Shown here piece by piece: positions 1 through 7,822 of a stretch of DNA of 54,526 bases. Positions within the stretch are counted from its first letter, which is position 1, and each line of letters starts with the position of its first letter. The notes under the pieces were generated by a model. The model was not told where the DNA came from, ran no database searches, and saw only the letters and a list, made by a program, of their open reading frames with translations. Source of the stretch: Bacteroidales bacterium (GTDB lineage: Bacteria > Bacteroidota > Bacteroidia > Bacteroidales > JAADJA01); contig JADHVR010000016.1 in the NCBI GenBank assembly GCA_016783885.1, forward strand, positions 1 to 54,526, read 5' to 3'. The position numbers were made by a program, and so were the translations under genes.

Positions 1-3000
1 AGGCTTTTATTGAATTTGACGGCAAATTCTCCATTTGATGGATTCGGGAAAATCTCAAAATGTATTCCATTAACAATTTCATTTATCCCCAAACATTCGC
101 CAACATAAATGCTATCTTGAGCAAAGTTCTCGCAGCCGTTAGCATCGGTATAAGTGTAAGTTATAGTATGCCAGTCTAAACCGGCATCCTCAGGATAAAA
201 CCATCCGTTATTAACTCCGTTTCCTGTATAAATTCCGTCTTCGGGCAAACCGCCTGTTAATTCAAAAGGTACGGTATTGATACAAACGCTGTCATATACC
301 ACAAGCGATACCTCAGGTAATGGGTTAACGGTAATAATAAGTTCTTCGGATGGTTCACCTTCGCCACAATCGTTAACACCTGTTACGTTAATGAAAGCTT
401 GTCCCGAAAATTCAAAATTCCAGTTAACAATACCAATAGTTCCTCCACCGGAAATCGTACCTGCTTCTTCGGGAGATAAATTCCAGATGTATGAAAGTGC
501 ATATATAGCGCCTGTTGTATTGTAGGTTGTGTTTTGCTCGTACTGGCAAAGTTGTGTTTCACCGGTTGGTGTTTCACAAACTCCGGGCACAGGAGCAACA
601 GCAACAGAGGTAGTGTCGTAAATAGTAAATAATCCGTCATATACTTCCACAAAATATGTTGTTGTATCCTCCGGAGTAACTATCGGATTAGCTTCGTCAG
701 ATATAAATCCGGGAGGATCAGAAGTCCAGGAATAAGTATAACTGCCGGAACCTCCGGTAACATCAGCATTTAACTGTGATGATTCACCGGAGCAGATTTC
801 TGCCGGATCAGCCCAGGCAACAAGGGTTGGAATGTCTTCTCCAACTATTAAATTTACCGGAACCGTAACAAGCGGATTATCCGGATCGTTACTTGTGATG
901 TTCAGATCAGCCGTATAAATTCCTTCTTCAAGGTCGGTGGCATCCAATGTTACCTGAATATCCTGAGATTCTCCGGCTTGTATAGTATCTCCTAAGGGAT
1001 CAACCAAAAGCCAGCCGAGGACATAAACAGAATAATCCTCGACTTCGCCATAAGTTGTTGTTCCACATGGATCGCCACAATCAGAACCAGACCATTTTAT
1101 CCTCACCCTCATTCGTGTTTCACCCGGAATAGCTCCGGACGGAACCGTGAAAGAGTATGTTCCCTGTCCGCCATTATCAAACTCGCAAACAACATTTTCT
1201 CCCGGATCGGAAAAATCCTGGTCCTGATTCCAGTCGATCCAGATTCCCAAATCGTCAGATGAATATACTTGTCCGTTTTCTACAGTAATATCATAAGTCT
1301 CATCCATATTAAGCATAGTTGATAAATCAGTGTAATCGGAATAACCGGAGCAATCTGAAACATTATCTATATCCCCTAAAATCACCCTGCTGATATACTC
1401 ATCACAGCCACCGCTTGCAGAGCAGTAATCTTTTCCTCCCTTTTTGCTTGTGATCTCAGGGCTTATTTGATAAATCAGTTCTAATTCGCCAACATTTTCA
1501 ATTGTCATTATCCTGATAATTGAAGAATCTATTACAAGATTCTGACTAATAGCAACAGGCTCTACGGCAATATGTGCATCACCCCATTGAATTGAGCCGG
1601 ATGCAGGTACCGATTCACCGTCATCGTACATAGCTGTTACACCGTAAGTATAAACGCCATAATCAGGCAGGATGTCGGAATAAGTTGTATCGGTTGTTGT
1701 TCCGAGGATGTTTCCGTCTCTGTAAACATTAAAATACAAAAAATCTTTTGTGCCTTCAAACTGCCAGATTAGTGTAACTTCACCGGTTTCATCATTAAGA
1801 GTAATGTTTAAATCTGTCGGCTTTGGAAGATTATTGGTAATATAAGGCGAAACCCATGTCATAAACTGACCTGTTCGGTTGTCGGTCCAGACAGGATAAA
1901 CATAGCTTCCCCTTGCAGAAATTCCAAGATAATCGCCCATGTAATTATCAGCAAGCCCGCTAATTGGGGCAGGAGTGAAAGATACATCACTCACTTTAAA
2001 ATCTTCCCATGTTTCGCCTGCATCGAACGAGTTAGCACAATATACTTCACATTGGTTGCTGGCTACATTCCTGTCGTCGTAGAAAATAACGCTAAGTATT
2101 CCTGTTTCAGGATCGCAGGTGATCCAGGGGAAATAATGCTCTTTACCCTGACCGGAAGGATCCTGGTTTACTTTAACCGGTGTTGACCATGTAGCGCCCT
2201 GGTTTTCGGAATGGACTATATAAACATCAATATCGTTTCCTGTATTAATACCCGGCACACCGATATTTGACCAGACAATATACATATTGCCGTTAAATTG
2301 TCCTCCACTGATATCCACCGCCATTACCGGAAATGAGTTTACTCTCATGGTTTTTGAAGTTTCACTGGTACGGATACCGCGAATGTTTGAAATGATTCTT
2401 GTGGCAGGTTCGAAAGCAACTCCACCGTCGGTTGACTTTGCAAAGCCAATGGCTGTTTCATCTGATGGCCATGAATCGTAAACTGACCAACAGGCATAAA
2501 CCTCTCCGTCAGGACCTGCTTGCAGGTTCACTCCCTGATTGTGGCTTCCTGCACTTACGGCAGAACTGATATTTATGGGAGTAGCTGACCAATGTACACC
2601 GCCATCTGTTGATCTTACAAACTCTATATCTTCATCATTTGAACCACCGAAAGCTGTCCATGCGTCGTAAATATTTCCTTCATACGGGCTTGTCGGACTG
2701 TTATCAATCCATAAATGATTTTTGTCAAGAAGTCCCCAGCCTCCGGGAGCAATTCCGCTAATAACAGAAGTCCATGTGTTGCCGTTGTCAGTTGAATAGG
2801 AAACTCCCTGACCTCCGTTACTGTGAATGTACCCGACATACATTCTTGAGCCGTCGAGGTTAATGGCTGTTGTTGGATCACCCCAGTTTGAGCCACCTGC
2901 GCCTTGTTCCGAACCATACCAGTTTAAGCCTGCGTCGTCCGACATAAAGGAATTTGCTCCGTAAAGGGTTCCTACACTGCTTCCGCTCCATGATGTGGAG

Positions 3001-3359
3001 TTGTTTGAATTCAACAGGAATTCATTATCCGCAGGATTCACAAATATTGAATTCTCCGATTGGGTAACATTGGTTAATTCGGTTACCGGAACATCCGGCG
3101 AGTCGTCCTTCGCCACAGATATAGCATCTATTTGACTGCCTGTATAAACTGCCGGCTCATAAGGTTTTACAGGTGCTACGGGAACAAGTCCTTTTTCTGC
3201 CATTCTATTCCAGTAACCCATATTGTCAATACGTGTATCAACCATTTCTGTTTGACCGTCTTTTGGCTTTGACGGATAGTTTTGTTTCTGGCTGTATAAC
3301 AATTCAGTTATCAGAAAGAAAGACAGTGTAATTGAAATTAGTAAAGTTGCTTTTTTCAT
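1..3359 (-). CDS. Secreted sialidase-like (Asp-box) protein with GEVED domain and T9SS sorting domain, 3' end cut by window
   Basis: The frame is open from an ATG at 3359 to the left edge, so about 1,119 codons are visible and the stop lies outside. The first 23 residues are a signal peptide (MKKATLLISITLSFF...). Residues about 100-500 carry repeated Asp-box-like motifs (SDDAGLNW, STDNGNTW, STDGGVHW, ENQGATW, SFDAGETW) typical of sialidase/BNR beta-propellers. A fibronectin-III-like stretch (TLIWQFEG) follows, then a GEVED domain (WIDWNQDQDFSDPGE ... GEVEDYSVYV), PKD-like modules, and the start of a type A sorting domain (FEIFPNPSNGEFAVKF). The protein is therefore probably exported by T9SS and held at or released from the surface. 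Asp-box propellers occur in many non-sialidase proteins, and no sialidase catalytic residues were identified, so substrate and enzyme activity are unknown. Confidence 0.85.
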   Translation of the reverse strand, partial: MKKATLLISITLSFFLITELLYSQKQNYPSKPKDGQTEMVDTRIDNMGYWNRMAEKGLVPVAPVKPYEPAVYTGSQIDAISVAKDDSPDVPVTELTNVTQSENSIFVNPADNEFLLNSNNSTSWSGSSVGTLYGANSFMSDDAGLNWYGSEQGAGGSNWGDPTTAINLDGSRMYVGYIHSNGGQGVSYSTDNGNTWTSVISGIAPGGWGLLDKNHLWIDNSPTSPYEGNIYDAWTAFGGSNDEDIEFVRSTDGGVHWSATPINISSAVSAGSHNQGVNLQAGPDGEVYACWSVYDSWPSDETAIGFAKSTDGGVAFEPATRIISNIRGIRTSETSKTMRVNSFPVMAVDISGGQFNGNMYIVWSNIGVPGINTGNDIDVYIVHSENQGATWSTPVKVNQDPSGQGKEHYFPWITCDPETGILSVIFYDDRNVASNQCEVYCANSFDAGETWEDFKVSDVSFTPAPISGLADNYMGDYLGISARGSYVYPVWTDNRTGQFMTWVSPYITNNLPKPTDLNITLNDETGEVTLIWQFEGTKDFLYFNVYRDGNILGTTTDTTYSDILPDYGVYTYGVTAMYDDGESVPASGSIQWGDAHIAVEPVAISQNLVIDSSIIRIMTIENVGELELIYQISPEITSKKGGKDYCSASGGCDEYISRVILGDIDNVSDCSGYSDYTDLSTMLNMDETYDITVENGQVYSSDDLGIWIDWNQDQDFSDPGENVVCEFDNGGQGTYSFTVPSGAIPGETRMRVRIKWSGSDCGDPCGTTTYGEVEDYSVYVLGWLLVDPLGDTIQAGESQDIQVTLDATDLEEGIYTADLNITSNDPDNPLVTVPVNLIVGEDIPTLVAWADPAEICSGESSQLNADVTGGSGSYTYSWTSDPPGFISDEANPIVTPEDTTTYFVEVYDGLFTIYDTTSVAVAPVPGVCETPTGETQLCQYEQNTTYNTTGAIYALSYIWNLSPEEAGTISGGGTIGIVNWNFEFSGQAFINVTGVNDCGEGEPSEELIITVNPLPEVSLVVYDSVCINTVPFELTGGLPEDGIYTGNGVNNGWFYPEDAGLDWHTITYTYTDANGCENFAQDSIYVGECLGINEIVNGIHFEIFPNPSNGEFAVKFNKS

Positions 3360-3466
3360 GATCATCTTTTTTTATTTTTTGGCAGATAAAATTAAACTAT
3401 TTATTAATATTGACATGTTTTAATTTTAAAAAGTTGCATGTTTTAATTGTTGAATTGTGAGCACGG

Positions 3467-3499
3467 AACCTCTAAGCGGTTCCAAACCGCTAAGAGGTT
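3467..3499. repeat. Hairpin, 15-bp arms
   Basis: AACCTCTAAGCGGTT at 3467-3481 faces AACCGCTAAGAGGTT at 3485-3499, with a 3-base loop and one mismatch. It resembles the short dispersed REP-like hairpins seen between Bacteroidetes genes. It could equally be a terminator, but no T-run follows on either side. Confidence 0.6.
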
Positions 3500-3627
3500 A
3501 GAAGTGGTTAACAAATGCAAAATAAAAAATAATGACAGAACCATTAAATGGGATGTATATTATTGAACTATAATTTTTTTTATCTGATCAATTTTTGCAG
3601 CTTTTATTCGTTACAAATTGATAATTA

Positions 3628-3651
3628 CTAACGACAGTTGTAAACTGTTAG
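3628..3651. repeat. Bulged hairpin
   Basis: CTAAC...AGTT pairs with AACT...GTTAG around a GTA loop, with a GAC bulge on one side. It is the second of three stem-loops in this gap. Function unknown. Confidence 0.4.
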
Positions 3652-3661
3652 TGTCGATTTT

Positions 3662-3684
3662 CCTCAAAGTTACAAACTTTGAGG
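3662..3684. repeat. Hairpin, perfect 10-bp arms
   Basis: CCTCAAAGTT at 3662-3671 pairs perfectly with AACTTTGAGG at 3675-3684 around an ACA loop. It is another REP-like stem-loop between divergent genes. No poly-T tail makes a terminator unlikely. Confidence 0.6.
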
Positions 3685-3870
3685 TGCAACATGAGAAAAC
3701 ATTTAAAAAAAGCTATTAACAAATTTGTTAGAATTAAACAGCCTTGACTTATAAGCAACCTGCAAGTATAAAAATGTGTCTATAAATTATTATCATAATA
3801 TTAATCTATCAGCATATTTAATTACTATTTATTATTACTTTAGCAGAGAAATTTAAAACAAAACATTGTT

Positions 3871-5070
3871 ATGAAGAAATTTTACCTATCAATAGCTCTT
3901 TTAATTTCGGGTTTATTTTCATTTTCGCAGGAGTATGATCCGATGGTAGATACTTTGATCAACAAAATAGAACTGGATTCACTGGTTAATTTTGTAAGAA
4001 TTTTATCGGGCGAAGATTCAGTAGTTGTAAACGGGACAAAAGTTTTGATCGAAAACAGGATTTATGACAGTAACGACCTGGCAGCCGATTATATTAAACA
4101 AACACTTGAAGAATATAATTTAGCAACCTACGACCAGGTATATGATACTGATGGACGAAATGTTTATGCCATCCAGGAAGGAATCGAGTATCCCGATCAG
4201 TATTATATGATTTGTGCGCATTATGATGCGGTAACAGCCTATTGCGCTGATGATAATGCTAGTGGTACAGCTGGTGTTTTGGAAGCTGCAAGAATATTTT
4301 CAAATTACAATTTTCAATACTCAATTATATATGCCCTATGGGATGAGGAGGAAATAGGATTGATAGGCAGTGGTTATTATGCCCAGCAGGCTGCCGGAAA
4401 TGGTGACAACATATTATCGGTGATAAATATGGATATGATCGCATGGGACAGCGATGATGATTATTTATGTGAATTACATGCACAAGATTATGCTAATTCT
4501 CTTGAACTGGCAAACTATATGTTAAGCATGAACAATGTTTACGAATTGGGCTTAGCTCCGGTTATTCAATACCCTGGAACCGGAGCCAGCGACCATGCAC
4601 AATTCTGGTATAACGGGTATTCAGCAGTTTTATTAATTGAAGGGTACTGGAGTGGTGACTTCAATCCATACTATCACACCGTTAAGGACAGGATTAGTAT
4701 TTTCAACCTGCCTTATTTTAATAAAATGGCTAAACTCGCCATTGGTAGCCTTGCAAGCTTATCAGTTCCGGATGTTACTATATCAGTTGATGAATTTTTT
4801 GCCACAACAAAAGATTTACAGATGTTTAATTACCCGAATCCGTTTAATAACAAAACAACCATCTCCTATTATTTGCACGAGGATACACATGTAACACTAA
4901 CAGTAATGAATAGTCTTGGACAGAAGGTGGCTGTGCTGGAAGATTCATATCAACGGGAAGGTATTCATGAAATTAGTTTTAAAAGAAATGACTTACCCAG
5001 TGGAATCTACTTTATTGTAGCTAATACTTTATCGGGTAGTACAACAAGTAAGATGATTATTGAACTATAA
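3871..5070 (+). CDS. Secreted M28-family zinc aminopeptidase with T9SS sorting domain
   Basis: This 399-residue protein starts with a signal peptide (ending near FSFSQ, residue 20). The M28 (aminopeptidase S/Y) metal-ligand pattern is complete: His117 in CAHYDAV, Asp127/128 in ADDNASGT, Glu159-161 in WDEEEIG with the catalytic Glu, Asp188 in NMDMI, and His242 in SDHAQFW. Such enzymes remove N-terminal residues from peptides using two zinc ions. Residues from about 315 form a type A sorting domain (FNYPNPFNNKTTISYYL ... MIIEL), so it should act outside the cell or on its surface. It sits among other T9SS peptidases and probably finishes peptide breakdown. Its stop overlaps the convergent C25 peptidase gene by 14 bp. 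Confidence 0.93.
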   Translation: MKKFYLSIALLISGLFSFSQEYDPMVDTLINKIELDSLVNFVRILSGEDSVVVNGTKVLIENRIYDSNDLAADYIKQTLEEYNLATYDQVYDTDGRNVYAIQEGIEYPDQYYMICAHYDAVTAYCADDNASGTAGVLEAARIFSNYNFQYSIIYALWDEEEIGLIGSGYYAQQAAGNGDNILSVINMDMIAWDSDDDYLCELHAQDYANSLELANYMLSMNNVYELGLAPVIQYPGTGASDHAQFWYNGYSAVLLIEGYWSGDFNPYYHTVKDRISIFNLPYFNKMAKLAIGSLASLSVPDVTISVDEFFATTKDLQMFNYPNPFNNKTTISYYLHEDTHVTLTVMNSLGQKVAVLEDSYQREGIHEISFKRNDLPSGIYFIVANTLSGSTTSKMIIEL

Positions 5071-7486
5071 TTTTTTTAGCATGATCGATTTTTGCAGTTT
5101 TTATTCGAATAAAATAAACACCCCTATAGCCTGATAGATTGATATTTAATGTTTTTTCTTCTCCCACTTCTATTTTGTTTTCATACACTAATTCACTCAG
5201 TAAATTAGATATTGTTATATAAGTTGTACCCATGTTTTTTGTTAATTTAATAAGTAAATTATCAGTAACGGGATTCGGATATACATTTATATAATCTTGC
5301 GCAGTATTATCCATCAACCCTGTTCCCGTTCCAACAGGAACCCAGGCTTCATACCGGTAGTAATTTTGTTTGGTGACCGTTACCAATATTTCATCCGGTG
5401 GATTTTGCGGAGGTATTTGGATTAAAACAGGTGCTCCTGTGCCATCACCTGTTCCAATTAGAACACCATTAACTGATAATGCTATCAACGATCCCTCATT
5501 TGCCGTAACTTCGAAAACAGTTGTCCCGACTAACACCCATGCCGGGTGAGATACATCCAATTCCTGGGGCATTTCATAATAAACAGTTGAAAAAGCATCA
5601 CCAAAATAATGGAAAATGTTATAAATAACTATTTTGTTTGCAGTATTATAAGGCCATGATGATTGATATAAAAAATACTTGCCGGCTACATTGGCAAAAG
5701 CCGGCAGAACTCCTTTAGATTCCGGAGTAGTGATTACATCAGGCATAAAGTCAGGCCACATATTGTCGAAAGCCCCCCAGGCGTAAACATCACTAACCAA
5801 AGAGTACGATATTTCGGATGCAGCCACAATACCGAGTGCTCCTGCATTATTTCCACCGGAAGTATGCCTGTGGAACTTTTCGGCAAAACATTCACCGGAA
5901 AGGTTAAATTTTCCGGTCAAACAATCTATTGACCAGATAAAAGTTAAATTGGTATTATTTAAAGCATTGATATCATTGTTTGAAAAATCAGGTTCACCCC
6001 AGCCTTGTTCGGAACCGGTGCCACGATGAACTAACATAAAAGCGCCATTATTAATCCCATTTATAACATCGTTTGTGTTTCCATTCCACGTACAATTAAC
6101 CTGGGCAGGAGTGGCAGGTATATATCCAAGTCCGTTTGGCCCGAAATAATTTATCAGGGCAGCAGTATTTGGCGCTATTGACCATACATCGGGAAGAGTG
6201 CCGTTACAAACATTAATTCTATTCGTGCTTTTATTCTGAATAACTTCATAAAACCCGGCCAAGGATTCCGTACATATCTGAGCCCAGCCGCCTGATTGAA
6301 ACAGACAGGAAGTAATGGGATGATTGTAATAATTGGTATCGGTTGGGGGATTCCGTTCATTATTCAAAAATTTTGTAACCATTGTTTCAAGTTGTGTGGC
6401 ATTTTGAGCACACATCCGGGCAAGAATGATATCGGGCATATCATTACCGTTAACATCGGCATAAATGTTATCCGACACACAGTAATTTTGCCAAATTGGT
6501 GATGTTACACTATTTGAAGGATCAGACCCGAAATCACCCAAACATAAAACAGCGACCGGAGGAATATCCCAGGTATTGTAGGCATCGTTAATGTAATCCT
6601 CAATAAGAGAAGCAGTATTCCCGCCGATATCATCAAGCGTAACTACTTTTGACAGGATGCCTTGTAAGGTCCTGAAGTTTCGGATGGAATCGGCCCATTG
6701 CTGAAATTCCGGTCCATTCGGGCTTATGATGAGGTATTCGGCACCATAATCTTTGGAATTACTTTTGAATGTATAGTTGTAATCAATGTCAGGCAGTGAT
6801 TCATAATTAAAAAGCATATCTTCAAAAAGCGGATCCCACCAATGGCTTCTTAACCTGTCTTCTCCGAATTGGTTATTACCATTCTGAAATTTTATTTTAA
6901 TCTTCAAGTCGCGGTAAACAATTAATTCTTTGGTCACCGGATTATATTGAAAAGGTGTAATGCCAAGCATTATAACGTCAACTCCCCTTATTTTATTAGG
7001 ATCAGAAGTTGAGACGGGATTCTTTGGATAAAATTTATTGGTGGTGTAAACAGACTCACTAAAATAGTATTTTAAGGGACCTGTTTCTGTTTGTGATGGA
7101 ATAACAGGTGCCGGTGCCAAATCAATACCTGTGAAGGTTTCAGTTCTGGATTTAATAATATTATATGAAACATTCGATCCTTGCGGGATAGCGATTAACC
7201 TGCCTGTTCCGGGAAGATCGGGTGCACCTTCATTATTTGGTAAATACGAACCGGATAGTTCAATGGCATCCATTGTTTTGCCATTTATTTGAACTTTTGT
7301 AAAATTGAAAGCTGTAATCGAGTAATTTATTTCAACTCCTGTTGATGTTTGTTTGATGATAGAAAAGCCTTGTTTGCCCCAGCTATCTGGATATTCTTTT
7401 TCATTTGCGATTAAAACTTCTGAAAAAGAAAGAAGGAAAATGACAATCAGGCTGAATAAAACGTTAAGAGGATTTTGAGTATTCAT
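5057..7486 (-). CDS. Secreted gingipain-like C25 cysteine peptidase with T9SS sorting domain
   Basis: The open frame reaches back to a TTG at 7672. The ATG at 7486 is preferred because it gives a good signal peptide (MNTQNPLNVLFSLIVIFLL...), leaving 809 residues. An N-terminal gingipain propeptide-like region (ITPFQYNPVTKELIVYRDL) is followed by the C25 catalytic domain. The likely catalytic His is near residue 487 (VHRGTGSEQGWGEP) and the Cys near 521 (WSIDCLTGKF). A PEGA/Ig-like segment (ITKQ-type NYYRYEAWVPV) and a type A sorting domain (VYPNPVTDNLLIKL ... KIIVQ) end the protein. It is a clear paralogue of the gene at the right edge of the window but lacks the long adhesin tail of that protein. 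Expected role: extracellular protein degradation. Substrate preference cannot be read from the sequence. Confidence 0.9.
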   Translation of the reverse strand: MNTQNPLNVLFSLIVIFLLSFSEVLIANEKEYPDSWGKQGFSIIKQTSTGVEINYSITAFNFTKVQINGKTMDAIELSGSYLPNNEGAPDLPGTGRLIAIPQGSNVSYNIIKSRTETFTGIDLAPAPVIPSQTETGPLKYYFSESVYTTNKFYPKNPVSTSDPNKIRGVDVIMLGITPFQYNPVTKELIVYRDLKIKIKFQNGNNQFGEDRLRSHWWDPLFEDMLFNYESLPDIDYNYTFKSNSKDYGAEYLIISPNGPEFQQWADSIRNFRTLQGILSKVVTLDDIGGNTASLIEDYINDAYNTWDIPPVAVLCLGDFGSDPSNSVTSPIWQNYCVSDNIYADVNGNDMPDIILARMCAQNATQLETMVTKFLNNERNPPTDTNYYNHPITSCLFQSGGWAQICTESLAGFYEVIQNKSTNRINVCNGTLPDVWSIAPNTAALINYFGPNGLGYIPATPAQVNCTWNGNTNDVINGINNGAFMLVHRGTGSEQGWGEPDFSNNDINALNNTNLTFIWSIDCLTGKFNLSGECFAEKFHRHTSGGNNAGALGIVAASEISYSLVSDVYAWGAFDNMWPDFMPDVITTPESKGVLPAFANVAGKYFLYQSSWPYNTANKIVIYNIFHYFGDAFSTVYYEMPQELDVSHPAWVLVGTTVFEVTANEGSLIALSVNGVLIGTGDGTGAPVLIQIPPQNPPDEILVTVTKQNYYRYEAWVPVGTGTGLMDNTAQDYINVYPNPVTDNLLIKLTKNMGTTYITISNLLSELVYENKIEVGEEKTLNINLSGYRGVYFIRIKTAKIDHAKKIIVQ

Positions 7487-7822
7487 ACTAAGTTTTATTT
7501 GGGTTAATAAATTGTTTAATCTGTTTCTTTTTGTACTGTAACTCAGCAAATAAGCTCTTATTGTTTCAATATTAAAAAACGAATTTTGTATCAATTCTTC
7601 TGCTTTTTTTGTCTCTCTAAAAAAGGATTTTGCTAAATTTAAAAGTGTCATATAATGCCTGTTTAGATGCAAAAATAATATCAGTTTTATTTAAAAGCAA
7701 GCCGATGTGCAATATATTGCATTATTTTAAAGAAAAACAAACTAACAACAAACGAAAAGTGATTTGTATTTTCAATCGGATTATGCAGGAAAATTCACTA
7801 ATTTTGCAATATAATATTATTC
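7487..7822. other. Divergent intergenic region
   Basis: This 336-bp AT-rich stretch separates the divergent C25 and C1 peptidase genes and must hold both promoters. A TTG-initiated extension of the C25 frame covers half of it (to 7672). That extension is polar and basic, unlike a signal peptide, and was not accepted as coding. No repeat or RNA was recognised. Confidence 0.5.

Larger units (their letters stand above)
3360..3870. other. Intergenic region with three hairpins
   Basis: This 511-bp AT-rich gap lies between two divergently transcribed secreted-protein genes. No ORF was found in it. It holds three short stem-loops, listed separately, and presumably the promoters of both neighbours. 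Just upstream of the peptidase gene, TACTTTAG at 3836-3843 is one mismatch from the Bacteroidetes -7 box TAnnTTTG. Confidence 0.6.

Noticed and set aside
7487-7672. An N-terminal extension of the C25 peptidase from 7672
   Set aside because: It starts with TTG and puts about 60 polar, basic residues before an obvious signal peptide beginning at 7486.
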